The notes beneath the pieces are model-generated. The model did no database searches. It saw only the letters and a program-made list of their open reading frames with translations, and had not been told where the DNA came from. Made by a program: the position numbers and the translations under genes. From JADGRF01 sp035274465 (lineage in GTDB: Bacteria; Myxococcota_A; Polyangia; Polyangiales; JAFGIB01), in the NCBI GenBank assembly GCA_035274465.1, contig DATEOF010000167.1:10252-74251 (forward strand): DNA of 64,000 nucleotides, given 5' to 3'. Shown here one piece after another: positions 8,476 to 17,112 of this stretch. Each line of letters opens with the position of its first letter. Position 1 is the stretch's first letter.

Positions 8476-8838
8476 ATGACCAAGCACATCCGGCACGGCT
8501 TCGGTGCCGTGCGTCCGTATCTGTACGGCGATCAATCGTCGATCGATCTCGTGCTCGCGCTGGGCGGCGAGTTGGTCGAGAACGCGCACGGTCACATGGA
8601 GATCAAGCTTGGCGACTCGATGCTGGTCGTCGAATTCAAGCCCGACTGGTCGGCGGACCAGCGGCGTCAATCGGTGTACGTGTACGTGCCCGACGTCGAC
8701 GCTGCCTACACGGCGAGCCTTCGCGCGGGCGCGGTTTCGGTGGATGCGCCCAAGGATCAGCGCTACCAGGAGCGCTCTTGCAGGGTGCGCGACGGCTTCG
8801 GTAACACCTGGCACGTCTCGACCTTCACGGGTTCGTGA
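8476..8838 (+). CDS. VOC superfamily (glyoxalase/bleomycin-resistance-like) protein
   Basis: The 120-residue product from ATG 8476 has the paired beta-alpha-beta-beta-beta layout of vicinal oxygen chelate proteins of the PhnB-like type. It opens with a start such as VRPYLYGDQSSIDLV, has a middle strand MEIKLGDSMLVVEF, and closes with CRVRDGFGNTWHVSTF, where the DxxGNxW motif is typical. The role could be a lyase, dioxygenase or resistance binder; sequence does not decide. An upstream GTG at 8443 is in frame but adds residues that do not fit the fold. Confidence 0.8.
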   Translation: MTKHIRHGFGAVRPYLYGDQSSIDLVLALGGELVENAHGHMEIKLGDSMLVVEFKPDWSADQRRQSVYVYVPDVDAAYTASLRAGAVSVDAPKDQRYQERSCRVRDGFGNTWHVSTFTGS

Positions 8839-8913
8839 GCTCGACGCCGACCTGGCACATTGTCCGAGGCTGAGTGGTCGAATCCCACCCGTCAGTCGCA
8901 GTTAGATCGCTGC

Positions 8914-10851
8914 ATGGGGTCACGCCGGTTCGTTGGGGCTTTGGTTTGCTGGATGTTGGTGGCGGCAGGCTGCGGAGGCGACAAGGATGCGCCTCGCGGT
9001 GACGCGGGTATGCTCGACGGCGCGACCGACGCGCGCGTGGACGACGGCGGCTCGATGCCGAAGCCGGCCCGACCACCGATCCCGCCTGCCAAGACCGAGA
9101 GCTGTGCGCCGCTCGCGCCTCAATACAAGGGTGGTGCGTGCACGAGCGCCTGCGCTTCGGTGCGTTGCGCCTGCAAACCATTCCCGTCGAGCTACATCGT
9201 CTGTCACCCGGAGCGCGGTTGTCTGACCGCACTCGACTGTGATGTGGCGTGTCAGCGCGACCTCGCAGACGTGATCGAGTGTGCGGGCCGCTACGCGCCG
9301 TGCGAGAGCGACTCCGACTGCAAGAACGGGGGTCGCTGCTTGGAGAGCGGCGACTGCACGATGGCCACCACCGGCTCGCCCTGCCTCGACGACGGTGACT
9401 GTCGCGATGGTAGCTGCGTCGCGGTCGCGCTCGACGGCGACCGTTCGTGTCAACCCGGGACGAGCGGCGCGAAGTGCAACAGTCGCGAGCAGTGCGACGA
9501 CGGACTCGCCTGCATACTGCCTCCGGCCACGTTCGTGGGTGGCTGCTCCGATCGCAACAAGGGCGCTCCGTGTCTGACGCGAAGCGACTGCCAGAGCAAC
9601 ATCTGCGTGGGTGGCGGCGATCGCAAGACCTCGTTCGGGACCTGCGGCGACGGTGCGCTCGGTTCACAGTGCTCGAGCAAGGACGAATGCACGTCCGGCT
9701 ACTGCGGCAAGACATCGAGCGGATCGAGCGAGGGCACCTGCACCGACGGCAAGGCTGGCGCGGTATGCGCGACAGCCGATCAGTGTAACAGCGAGCTCAA
9801 GTGCGTGATGGGGAGCTCGGGTGGTGGTCGCTGCTCGTCGGGCGCCGTGGGTGATCCCTGTTCCGGCGACGGGGACTGCAAGACCGGCAGCTGCGCGATG
9901 GGCTCCTTCATGGGCTTCTGCACCGAAGGCAAGGTCGGCCAGCCGTGCTCGGAGAACACTCAGTGCACGGACGGCCACTGCGTGCGGAACTACAGCAGCA
10001 GCAGCGGGGCGGGCAACGTGTGTACGACCGGAGCGGTCGGCATGCAGTGCGACCGCGAGGACGACGACGACTGTGCGGACGCACGCTGTGCGCAAGACTC
10101 CGCGGGTGCAGGCTGGACCTGCAGCGGGGGCAAAGGCGGCGATCGTTGCAGCAAGGCGAGTCACTGCGTCGAGAGCGAATGCGCGCTGACGTCGAACGGT
10201 GGTTACTGCACGGACGGTGCCGCCGGCGCGGCTTGCACGAGTGACGCGCAGTGCGACGCCATGCGCTGCGCGATTCGTCCCGGCCGTACCGACGGGACCT
10301 GTACCGACGGCGCGCCGAGCTCGCTCTGCACGGAGGACGCTGACTGTGTGTCGAACCGCTGCGCGTTCAGCACCGGCAGCAGCAGTGGCGCCTGCACGGA
10401 CGGCATGGTCAACTCGCTCTGCATCGAGGATGCCGACTGCACGTCGAATCGCTGCGCGTTCAGCAGCGGCAACGGCTCCGGCAAGTGCACCGACGGTGCG
10501 CTCATGTCCACGTGCACCGCTGACGACGACTGCGTCTCCACGCTGTGCTCGTTCGTTCCGGGCAACAGCTACGGCCGCTGTACCGATGGCAAGCTCAAGA
10601 GCGAGTGCTATGCGGCAAACGACTGCATCCAGGGCACCTGCGCCTACTCGACCGGCCTGGGCCGCGGCGAGTGCACCGACGGCTCGCTGGGCGCGTTTTG
10701 CGTCACGCCCACGCACTGTATGCAGATGCACTGCTACACCGGCGGCAACAGCGCCGGAACGTGCACGACCGGCGCTGCGGGCCAGCCCTGCTATCGCGCG
10801 ACCGACTGCGCGAGCGGCACGTGCAACGCGTCGACTGGCAAGTGCCAGTAG
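8914..10851 (+). CDS. Surface lipoprotein with about 16 tandem cysteine-rich repeats
   Basis: Start ATG 8914 puts a lipoprotein signal (lipobox VAAGC) at the N terminus. A short Asp/Gly-rich linker follows, and then the rest of the 645 residues is a tandem array. Each unit is about 33 residues. It has an x-C-x5-DC-x4-C core, a Gly/Ser-rich loop, and a hinge of the form C-T-x-G-x4-C, which I count 16 times. Even cysteine numbers per unit suggest regularly disulfide-bonded modules on the cell surface. No catalytic motif is seen. Similar Cys-array lipoproteins recur three more times in this window. The repeats in the 10.3-10.6 kb part are the most alike, pointing to recent expansion there. Function is unknown; adhesion or recognition is a guess. 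Confidence 0.85.
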   Translation: MGSRRFVGALVCWMLVAAGCGGDKDAPRGDAGMLDGATDARVDDGGSMPKPARPPIPPAKTESCAPLAPQYKGGACTSACASVRCACKPFPSSYIVCHPERGCLTALDCDVACQRDLADVIECAGRYAPCESDSDCKNGGRCLESGDCTMATTGSPCLDDGDCRDGSCVAVALDGDRSCQPGTSGAKCNSREQCDDGLACILPPATFVGGCSDRNKGAPCLTRSDCQSNICVGGGDRKTSFGTCGDGALGSQCSSKDECTSGYCGKTSSGSSEGTCTDGKAGAVCATADQCNSELKCVMGSSGGGRCSSGAVGDPCSGDGDCKTGSCAMGSFMGFCTEGKVGQPCSENTQCTDGHCVRNYSSSSGAGNVCTTGAVGMQCDREDDDDCADARCAQDSAGAGWTCSGGKGGDRCSKASHCVESECALTSNGGYCTDGAAGAACTSDAQCDAMRCAIRPGRTDGTCTDGAPSSLCTEDADCVSNRCAFSTGSSSGACTDGMVNSLCIEDADCTSNRCAFSSGNGSGKCTDGALMSTCTADDDCVSTLCSFVPGNSYGRCTDGKLKSECYAANDCIQGTCAYSTGLGRGECTDGSLGAFCVTPTHCMQMHCYTGGNSAGTCTTGAAGQPCYRATDCASGTCNASTGKCQ

Positions 10852-11802
10852 CTAACGGCGGCGGCGCGCGGCGCTGGGCGAGATGCCGATGTGGCGCTTG
10901 AAGGCCCGCGCGAAGGCCGCCTCCGAGTCGTAGCCGAGTCGGTGCGCCAGCTCGGCGACGCTGATCGGCTCGCGTTCGAGGGCGTCGAGCGCGCGGTACA
11001 TGCGTACGCGCGTCAAGTACTGCTTGGGCGGCATCTCCAGGCTCTCCGCGAAGCGTCGTGCGAACACCGACCGCGACATGTGCGCGACTGCGGCCAGTGA
11101 TTCCAGCGACCAGTCGTGCTCCGGCTGTTCGTGCAGAGCGATCAGCGCGCGGCCCAGATCGGGATCGCGCAGCGCCCGAAGCCAGCCGCTCTCGGCTGCA
11201 GGCCGGCTCTCGATCAGCGTACGGAACGCCTCGATCGTGACGATGTCCAGGAGCCGCCCCATGACCGTCGCGCCGCCCGGTCGCGGGGTGTGCGCCTCGG
11301 ATATCATCGCATCGAGCGCCAGCCGGAGCGTCGACCCGGTGTCGCCGGGGCCGGTCACGATCAGCGCGGGCAGGAGCGTCCCGAGGGAGCTCGCGACGAA
11401 GCCTCCAAAGCGCAGGCCTCCGCAGATCACCAGCGTCTGCGGACCTGCGGCGGCGCCATGCCGCAGAGTCGAGGCGACCTCACTCAGCCTTTGTTCGTGG
11501 CGGAAGTCCACGCGCTGTCCGCGCAGGCTCTTCTGACTGCTCAGCTTGTGAGCTGGGCTACGTGACACGAGCGCCATCTGACCCGGCTCGAGCCTTCGCG
11601 TGCGCTGGTCGGGTAGGGCGATCCAACACTCGCCGCTGACGACGAAGTGGAAGCTCGCGAAATCGCGTGCCGGTACGTCCATCACCCAGGGCGTCGCGAG
11701 CTCGCTGCGACAGAAGAACGTGCCTTGCACGCGCAGCTCGAGCAGCACCGCCGAGACTGGATCGAGCGCGGTCCACATCGACTGGGACGAACGAGCAAGC
11801 AT
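10852..11802 (-). CDS. AraC family transcriptional regulator with cupin sensor
   Basis: From ATG 11802 the protein has 316 residues. The N-terminal two thirds resemble the cupin (AraC_binding/Cupin_6) sensor, with GTFFCRSELATPW early and a FHFVVSGECWIAL strand pair. The last 100 residues carry two helix-turn-helix motifs, with SLESLAAVAHMSRSVFARRF in the first and the AraC signature region SVAELAHRLGYDSEAAFARAFKR around the second. It is divergent from a metallo-beta-lactamase-fold gene with only 67 bases between the starts, the usual arrangement for a regulator and its target. Upstream in-frame residues are non-conserved, so I chose the internal ATG. Confidence 0.88.
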   Translation of the reverse strand: MLARSSQSMWTALDPVSAVLLELRVQGTFFCRSELATPWVMDVPARDFASFHFVVSGECWIALPDQRTRRLEPGQMALVSRSPAHKLSSQKSLRGQRVDFRHEQRLSEVASTLRHGAAAGPQTLVICGGLRFGGFVASSLGTLLPALIVTGPGDTGSTLRLALDAMISEAHTPRPGGATVMGRLLDIVTIEAFRTLIESRPAAESGWLRALRDPDLGRALIALHEQPEHDWSLESLAAVAHMSRSVFARRFAESLEMPPKQYLTRVRMYRALDALEREPISVAELAHRLGYDSEAAFARAFKRHIGISPSAARRRR

Positions 11803-11857
11803 GAGCGACGATCTAGCATGGTCGGCCTGCGGTGGCGTTCGTAGAGATGCTCGGACA

Positions 11858-11864
11858 AAGGAGC
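11858..11864 (+). promoter_or_regulatory. Strong Shine-Dalgarno fixing the MBL-fold start
   Basis: AAAGGAG lies a few bases before ATG 11870 and decides between this start and in-frame codons further upstream that would overlap the divergent AraC gene. Confidence 0.7.
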
Positions 11865-11869
11865 TGACG

Positions 11870-12712
11870 ATGGAACGCCATACGCTGTCCTCGGACCTCA
11901 CGATCCACCAACACGTCTCGACCGAAGGTGGGATCTACGCCAATGCATTCCTGGTCGAGAGCAAGAACGCCGTCGTCGCGATCGACGGCGCGCTGACCGA
12001 GAGTGAAAGCAAGCAGCTGCGCAGCGAGCTCGACGCGCTCCGCAAGCCTCTCGCTGCCGTGTTGATCACGCACCCGCACCCCGACCACGTCGCCGGGATC
12101 ACCAACCTGGTCGCAGGCTTCGAGCCGCGCATCATCGCGACCAAGCCGGTGCTCGAGCTGATGCGGCGCCTGGAAGAGCCGAAGCGCAAACAGTGGGGAC
12201 CCGTGTATGGACCGGAGTGGGTCGAGCGCTGGACGTATCCCAATCAAGTCGCAGAGAGCGGCGAGCGCTTCAGCTTCGATGGAGTCAGCTACCGCGTCCT
12301 CGACCTCGGCGCGGGCGGCGACTCCGACGCCAACTCCGTGTGGTGGATCGACGCGCCCGTGCGCACCGCCTTCCTGGGCGACCTGGTCTTCCAGGGAACC
12401 CACTGCTACGTCGCCGACGGCCACGTCCTCGCCTGGCTCGCCAACCTCACGCGCGTCGCGCGCGCCTGCACCGGAGTGGAGCGCGTGTTCCCGGGCCACG
12501 GCCAGAGCGCGGAGCCCGGCGTGCTGTTCGCGCAGCAGCGCGACTACTTGTTGCAGCTGGCAGCCGACGTCCAGGAGCTGCGTGCCGGCGGCGCGCAACT
12601 CTCCGAGGCGGGCAAACAAGAGCTCACGCGCCGCATGCAGGCGTTTCGGCCTGAAGCGAAGCTCGACTTCCTGATCGCGATGAGCGCCGATCCGATCGCG
12701 CGTGAGCTCTGA
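11870..12712 (+). CDS. Metallo-beta-lactamase-fold hydrolase
   Basis: The 280-residue protein has the metal-binding motif HPHPDH at 68-73 preceded by VLITH. It also has FLGDLVFQGTH, supplying a further ligand aspartate, and FPGHG toward the C terminus, as in glyoxalase II-like and Vmh-type MBL proteins. There is no signal peptide, so it acts in the cytoplasm. The C-terminal 60 residues are helical. The substrate is unknown; lactones, thioesters and phosphodiesters are all possible in this fold. The divergent AraC regulator next door probably controls it in response to a small molecule sensed by its cupin domain. Confidence 0.85.
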   Translation: MERHTLSSDLTIHQHVSTEGGIYANAFLVESKNAVVAIDGALTESESKQLRSELDALRKPLAAVLITHPHPDHVAGITNLVAGFEPRIIATKPVLELMRRLEEPKRKQWGPVYGPEWVERWTYPNQVAESGERFSFDGVSYRVLDLGAGGDSDANSVWWIDAPVRTAFLGDLVFQGTHCYVADGHVLAWLANLTRVARACTGVERVFPGHGQSAEPGVLFAQQRDYLLQLAADVQELRAGGAQLSEAGKQELTRRMQAFRPEAKLDFLIAMSADPIAREL

Positions 12713-12723
12713 CGCGCAGGTGC

Positions 12724-12915
12724 TCAGCCTTTCGACTTGCCCTCGCGTTCGGCCTCTTCGAGCTCCTCGGCCTCGTCGTCGTCGAGCGCGTCCTCGGCTT
12801 CGCGCGCCTTTTGCTCCGAGCGGCCGGACTTGGCGTGGCGAGTCGCCGCCTCGCGGTACTCGCGGTCCGCAGTCTTGTTCCCTTCGCCCTCGTTCTTGCC
12901 AGCTTGGTTGCCCAT
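12724..12915 (-). CDS. Small highly charged conserved protein
   Basis: The 63-residue product starts MGNQAGKNEGEGNKTADREY and continues with an alternating acidic and basic helix ending KSKG. GAGGTGA stands 5 bases before the ATG and supports this start over an upstream in-frame codon. The N-terminal motif NEGEGNKTADRxYR is one I recognise from small uncharacterised proteins of many Proteobacteria. The composition suggests a soluble, largely helical or disordered protein. Its role is unknown. It is convergent with the MBL gene, 11 bases away, and divergent from dinB. Confidence 0.7.
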   Translation of the reverse strand: MGNQAGKNEGEGNKTADREYREAATRHAKSGRSEQKAREAEDALDDDEAEELEEAEREGKSKG

Positions 12916-13061
12916 GGGATTCACCTCGGCTGGACATGAATCAAGATGCATGCCACATGCAGCCCGTCGGTATTGCGGCTGCGAGCGGCGAGGCGGTGGG
13001 GCGTTGTGCCGCGTTGCGGCGCGGATGACGCGGGAGGCTCCCGCAGTGCTAGCCTGCGGTC

Positions 13062-14303
13062 GTGGACCGCCAGGTGCTGCACGCAGACATGGACGCCTTC
13101 TACGCCTCGATCGAGGAGCGCGATCGGCCGGAGCTGCGCGGACTGCCCATCATCGTCGGGGCGGTGAGCGCGCGCGGTGTGGTCGCTGCCGCTTCGTACG
13201 CCGCGCGCGTGTACGGCGTGCGGAGCGCCATGCCTGGCTTTCGCGCGCGCGAGCTGTGCCCGAACGGCATCTTCCTGCCTTCCGACATCGAGAAATACTC
13301 TCGCGTCTCGGAACAGGTGCACGAGGTCTTCGAGGAGTTCACGCCGATCATCGAGCCGATCGCGCTCGATGAAGCGTTCCTCGACGTGACCGCCAGCATG
13401 GGCTTGTTTGCGACTCCGCTCGCGCTCGCTGCACGCCTCAAGGCGCGCGTGCGCGAGGCCACGCAGCTCACGGTGTCCTGCGGTATCGCGAGCAACAAGC
13501 TGGTCGCGAAGATCGCCTGCTCGCTCAGCAAACCCGACGGCTTGCGCCACGTGCCGCGCGATGAAACGCGAGCGCTGCTCGACCCACTGCCCGTGCGCAG
13601 GTTGTGGGGCGTCGGCCCGGTCGCCGAACGCGCGCTCGTCGAAGCCGGGTTCGACCGCATTCGCGACGTCGCGGAAGCCGACGTCGACGCGCTGCGCGCC
13701 GTGGTCGGGGATCACGCGCTCGAGCTGATGCAGCTCGCACGCGGCGAAGACGAGCGCCCCGTGATCGCGAACCGCGCAGCCAGGAGCTACGGCGAGGAAA
13801 ACACCTTCGAGACCGACATCCGCGAGCTCGACGTCATCACCTCCGCGCTCACCAGCCACGCCCACGCCGTCGCGCGCCGCCTGCGACACGACGAGATCTC
13901 GGGCCGCACGATCTCGATCAAGATCAAGCTCGCGCGTGCACGCGGCACGACCAGCTCACGCCTCGATGCGGCACAGGACGAGCGCAAGTACCCGCTGCTC
14001 ACGCGCAGCAGGACGCTGTCGCAAGCCACCGACGACGCCGCATTGATCCGCGACGTGGCGCTCGAGCTCTGGCGCAGCGCCGGGGTGCAGGAGCCGATCC
14101 GCCTGCTCGGTGTCTCGGTATCCAGCCTCGAGCCGCACGCCGCGCGCCAGCTGAGCTTGTTCGACGAGGCCCGAGAGCGCGCGCGAAAGCTCGGCCCGGC
14201 CCTCGACGCGATCCGGCAGCGCTTCGGCAACGACGTCATCGGCGTGGCCACCGGCGACCCTCAAAAGGCGACGCCCAGCACGCGCCGCAAGCACGGCGAG
14301 TAA
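13062..14303 (+). CDS. dinB: DNA polymerase IV (Y-family translesion polymerase)
   Basis: The 413-residue protein shows Y-family catalytic motifs. They are LHADMDAFYASIE with the first metal aspartate, SYAARVYGVRSAMP, and LDEAFLDVT with the second acidic pair. A helix-hairpin-helix thumb follows (LWGVGPVAERALVEAGFDRI), then the little-finger domain. Near residue 365, RQLSLF is a beta-clamp-binding motif of the QLxLF type. It performs error-prone bypass of DNA lesions. GTG 13062 is the start, directly ahead of the conserved first strand. No LexA-like box was identified upstream, so SOS control is unproven here. Confidence 0.95.
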   Translation: MDRQVLHADMDAFYASIEERDRPELRGLPIIVGAVSARGVVAAASYAARVYGVRSAMPGFRARELCPNGIFLPSDIEKYSRVSEQVHEVFEEFTPIIEPIALDEAFLDVTASMGLFATPLALAARLKARVREATQLTVSCGIASNKLVAKIACSLSKPDGLRHVPRDETRALLDPLPVRRLWGVGPVAERALVEAGFDRIRDVAEADVDALRAVVGDHALELMQLARGEDERPVIANRAARSYGEENTFETDIRELDVITSALTSHAHAVARRLRHDEISGRTISIKIKLARARGTTSSRLDAAQDERKYPLLTRSRTLSQATDDAALIRDVALELWRSAGVQEPIRLLGVSVSSLEPHAARQLSLFDEARERARKLGPALDAIRQRFGNDVIGVATGDPQKATPSTRRKHGE

Positions 14304-14376
14304 TCAGGGTAACGGTCGACTACGTGACCCGAGTTGCTCAGTTGCTGCACGTTAACGTACATGGATGGAGCGAGTC

Positions 14377-15543
14377 ATGTGTAGCGCGGGCCGGGCCTGG
14401 TCGAACGTCGCGCTGATCTTCGTCGTTTCGAGCGTCTCCTGCAGCTCGGAATCCTCAAAGCCGGACACTACGCTCGGTAGCGCGGGCGCGCAGGGCACGA
14501 GTCGCGGTTCGGCGGGCGTGTCTGAGGGCGCTTCCGGTCAGGCTGGCGCAACCGGCGGCGCAGCCGGTACCACATCCGCGACTGCTCGCGGCACGAGCGG
14601 GAGTGCCGCTCGGAGCGGCAGCGCGGCCGGCACAACTTCCACGCCGTCCGGCGGTTCGAGCGGTGGTGCGGCCCAGGCTGGCAGCGCAGCCGGTGCCTCG
14701 GGAGCTCCGGCGAAAGCGGGCAGCGGAGGTCAAGCGGGGGTCGCCGGCAACAGCGGCAGGGGCGCGAGCGGTGCCATGGCCGCAGCGGGCACCTCCGGCG
14801 GCGCGGGTGGCAGCACTGCTCCAGCAGCGGGTTGTGAGGTCGCCCCCATCCCCGCTGACATGCGCAGCCGCTACGAGAACATGAACAACGAGTACTACAA
14901 GAAGTACGCGTCGGCGAACGGAGTCATCGTCGCGACCGGCTCCGGCGTGGATGACGAGGCGCTCATCCGCTACTGCCGGCTCCTCACCGAGATGATCTCG
15001 AACGACCAGGTTCGCGAGGCGATCACCCGCGAAAAGATGTGGTTCACGATGATCGCGGACAACGAGCAACTTTCGAGCTTGCCGCAGATCAACCGCGACT
15101 ACGGCACCTCGCTCAACCAGCGTGCGCGGGGACTGGGCGGCCTGACGCCGACCATCTGCGCGGAAGACAGCATCATGTGCAAGCCCGGCGATCGCTGGAA
15201 CGGCGACTGCATCTGTCCGCACGAGACGGGACACACGCTCTACAGCTCGGGCATCGCGAAGGTCTCGGCGTTGTCGAGTCGCCTCAGCGCGATCACCAAG
15301 GATGCGAGGTCATCCGGCAGGATCGCGAACTCGTACGTTTGGCAGGATGGCAACGAGTCCGGGATGATGGCCTGGGGCGTTCAGGTTTGGTACGACTGCG
15401 CGATCAACGGCACGCGCGGCGCCTATCACCCCGACATCAACACGCGGGCCGAGCTGCAGAAAGAAATGCCGGACTTCTACCAGTTCCTCTCGGAGCTCCT
15501 GCCGTCCGACAACGAGTATAAGGACTGCTATGCGAAGCCGTAG
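14377..15543 (+). CDS. Lipoprotein-like zincin (HExxH) of unknown family
   Basis: From ATG 14377 the product has 388 residues. GGAG sits 6 bases upstream; ATG 14365 is also in frame. A hydrophobic signal ends at SVSCSS, a probable lipid-anchor cysteine. About 115 residues of Gly/Ser/Ala/Thr linker follow. The folded part begins near VAPIPADMRSRYENMN. It contains CPHETGH, a perfect HExxH zinc-binding helix, between two disulfide-type cysteines, and downstream a WQDGNESGMMAWG segment whose glutamate could be the third ligand. I infer an exported metallopeptidase tethered to the envelope. It does not match a peptidase family I can name. Directly after its stop is a remnant of another gene in the same frame. 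Confidence 0.75.
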   Translation: MCSAGRAWSNVALIFVVSSVSCSSESSKPDTTLGSAGAQGTSRGSAGVSEGASGQAGATGGAAGTTSATARGTSGSAARSGSAAGTTSTPSGGSSGGAAQAGSAAGASGAPAKAGSGGQAGVAGNSGRGASGAMAAAGTSGGAGGSTAPAAGCEVAPIPADMRSRYENMNNEYYKKYASANGVIVATGSGVDDEALIRYCRLLTEMISNDQVREAITREKMWFTMIADNEQLSSLPQINRDYGTSLNQRARGLGGLTPTICAEDSIMCKPGDRWNGDCICPHETGHTLYSSGIAKVSALSSRLSAITKDARSSGRIANSYVWQDGNESGMMAWGVQVWYDCAINGTRGAYHPDINTRAELQKEMPDFYQFLSELLPSDNEYKDCYAKP

Positions 15544-15681
15544 AGCTGGGCGATTGATGAATGCAACGACTCCGACAAGCCACTGCGCTTTGCCGATGAA
15601 GCGGCCACCGGCGAGATGTGCATCATGTTCGGCGCGTATACCGGCGCGGCCCCATGCACGGCGCCGCAGCGCGTGAAGTAG
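15544..15681 (+). pseudogene. C-terminal remnant, probably of a copper type II monooxygenase
   Basis: Immediately after the preceding stop, the same frame reads 45 codons to TAG 15679-15681. It encodes ECNDSDKPLRFADEAATG followed by EMCIMFGAYTGAAPC. The pairing of an EC-N-S element with EMCIMF and a later cysteine looks like the conserved last strands of copper type II ascorbate-dependent monooxygenase-like proteins of myxobacteria. No start or upstream domain is present, so it is a fragment. The family call rests on short motifs and is tentative. Confidence 0.5.
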
Positions 15682-15727
15682 CGCCCGGAATGTGCAGAGG
15701 ACGTGGAGAGCTGGTACAAGAGCCCGC

Positions 15728-16192
15728 ATGTCGCAGCAAGCCATGCCCGAGGCGCTGAAGCGCTGGTTCAACACGCCACTCTCCAAGTTGTTTCAGCGCG
15801 CCAACGTGTTCGTGTACAAGGCGAGTGGCGCGAAGCTCGGCGGCAGCATGAAGGGTGCGCCGATCCTGCTGCTCACGGTGCGCGGTCGCAAGAGCGGCAA
15901 GCCGCACACGCTGCCCTTGTTGTACCTGCTGGATGGCGAGGACTACGTGCTGGTCGCGTCGAAGGGCGGCTGGCCGAGTCACCCGCTCTGGTACGTCAAC
16001 CTCCAGGCGAACCCGGATGTCACGGTGCAGGTCGGCCGCGATCAGCGTGCGTTGACCGCGCGGACTGCAAACCAGGAAGAGCGCGCGCGGCTGTGGCCGA
16101 AGCTGGTCGCGATGTACTCCGACTACGCCAACTATCAAAGCTGGACGGATCGGGAGATCCCGGTGGTGATCCTGAGCCCGCGACGGCGATGA
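15728..16192 (+). CDS. Nitroreductase/deazaflavin-dependent oxidoreductase family protein
   Basis: The 154-residue protein from ATG 15728 resembles the DDN-like split-barrel family that binds F420 or flavin. A basic N-terminal helix is followed by APILLLTVRGRKSGKPHT and LPLLYLLDGEDYVLVASKGG, with W at the end of the core and HPLWYVNLQANPDV. This GRKSG...P...SKGG...HP.W..NL pattern is diagnostic. The reaction is redox of an unidentified small molecule. An upstream in-frame start at 15692 adds only basic residues and was not chosen. Confidence 0.85.
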   Translation: MSQQAMPEALKRWFNTPLSKLFQRANVFVYKASGAKLGGSMKGAPILLLTVRGRKSGKPHTLPLLYLLDGEDYVLVASKGGWPSHPLWYVNLQANPDVTVQVGRDQRALTARTANQEERARLWPKLVAMYSDYANYQSWTDREIPVVILSPRRR

Positions 16193-16343
16193 GTGTCGCT
16201 CCTGCGTGGATCCATGCGTTGTGCTGCGAGACGAGCATCGTACGGATGCCACGTCCCGCGTAGACGAAGCTGCGAAGTCGCGCACCGATTGAGAAGTTGC
16301 TGGTCGTCGCCTTGCCGAGTTTACCACGGTAGACGATATGCTC

Positions 16344-16372
16344 TTGACTGCATATGCATTGGAGCCCATATT
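16344..16372 (+). promoter_or_regulatory. Candidate sigma-70-type promoter of the PhyH gene
   Basis: TTGACT (16344-16349) and CATATT (16367-16372) are separated by exactly 17 bases, matching the housekeeping consensus at five of six and four of six positions. Transcription would begin near 16379, a few bases before ATG 16386, which supports that start over the upstream in-frame ATG at 16338. Confidence 0.5.
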
Positions 16373-16385
16373 GCCTGGTGCTCCC

Positions 16386-17111
16386 ATGTCATTCGGACCT
16401 GAATATCGATGCGGAACCTGGGATCGCGACGGCTTCTTCGTCGTGCCGAGCTTGATCGATCCTCCGCGAATCTCCGCGCTCGGCGAGGCCTGTGACCACG
16501 TACTTTCGCAGGTCCGCGCCAAGTCGCAGAGCACCGGCCATTCGACCACGCACATTGCAGGGCTGTTCGCGCCCGAATACTTCACCGACCGGCCGGATCT
16601 CCTCGCGCGACTGATCGGCCTCGCGAGCTCACGCGAGGTCCTCGGCCTCATCCAGGACCTGGGTTCACCCCACGACGGTGCTCTCCAGTTCCGCACCGCC
16701 CACTACTTTCACGAGCCCTCCTCGCGCGACTACGACGGCGCCTGGCATCGAGACGGCGACGAAGGGCAACTGCCGGCGGTCATTCCCGCTGCGCCGCGCT
16801 CGACCTCCTTGCGCGTGCGCCTGCCTTTCGCACACGACGACCACCTCGAGATCGTTGCCGGCTCGCACCGCCGCGACGACACCGCAGAGGAGCTGCAGCT
16901 GCGCCGCGGCCGGATCCGTAACGCCAAGAACGCGCCCGGCGCCGTGCGGATCGCCCTCGCACCGGGCGACGTGTGCGTGTTCGACACGTGGACGATCCAC
17001 CGCGGACGCTATCGCCAGGCTGCGGCGCGGCGCACCCTCGATCTCGTGTTCGGCTTCGGCACGCCCAAGACGAACTATTTCGACCTGATCCGCAGCTTGC
17101 GCGCGCTGTAG
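16386..17111 (+). CDS. Phytanoyl-CoA dioxygenase (PhyH) family protein
   Basis: The 241-residue product has the iron-binding pair in WHRDGD (His121, Asp123), a distal TIHRGRY (His205) and a following arginine region for 2-oxoglutarate. These define an Fe(II)/2OG-dependent hydroxylase. The N terminus DGFFVVPSLID is typical of the family. Such enzymes hydroxylate lipids or secondary metabolites; the substrate is unknown. It ends one base before the stop of gmd on the other strand. No biosynthetic cluster surrounds it. Confidence 0.85.
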   Translation: MSFGPEYRCGTWDRDGFFVVPSLIDPPRISALGEACDHVLSQVRAKSQSTGHSTTHIAGLFAPEYFTDRPDLLARLIGLASSREVLGLIQDLGSPHDGALQFRTAHYFHEPSSRDYDGAWHRDGDEGQLPAVIPAAPRSTSLRVRLPFAHDDHLEIVAGSHRRDDTAEELQLRRGRIRNAKNAPGAVRIALAPGDVCVFDTWTIHRGRYRQAAARRTLDLVFGFGTPKTNYFDLIRSLRAL

Positions 17112-17112
17112 C

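Noticed and set aside
8914..10851. Regularly spaced DNA repeats resembling a CRISPR array
   Set aside because: The periodicity comes from about 33-codon protein repeats in an intact reading frame, and no repeat is identical enough or spaced by unique sequence as in CRISPR.
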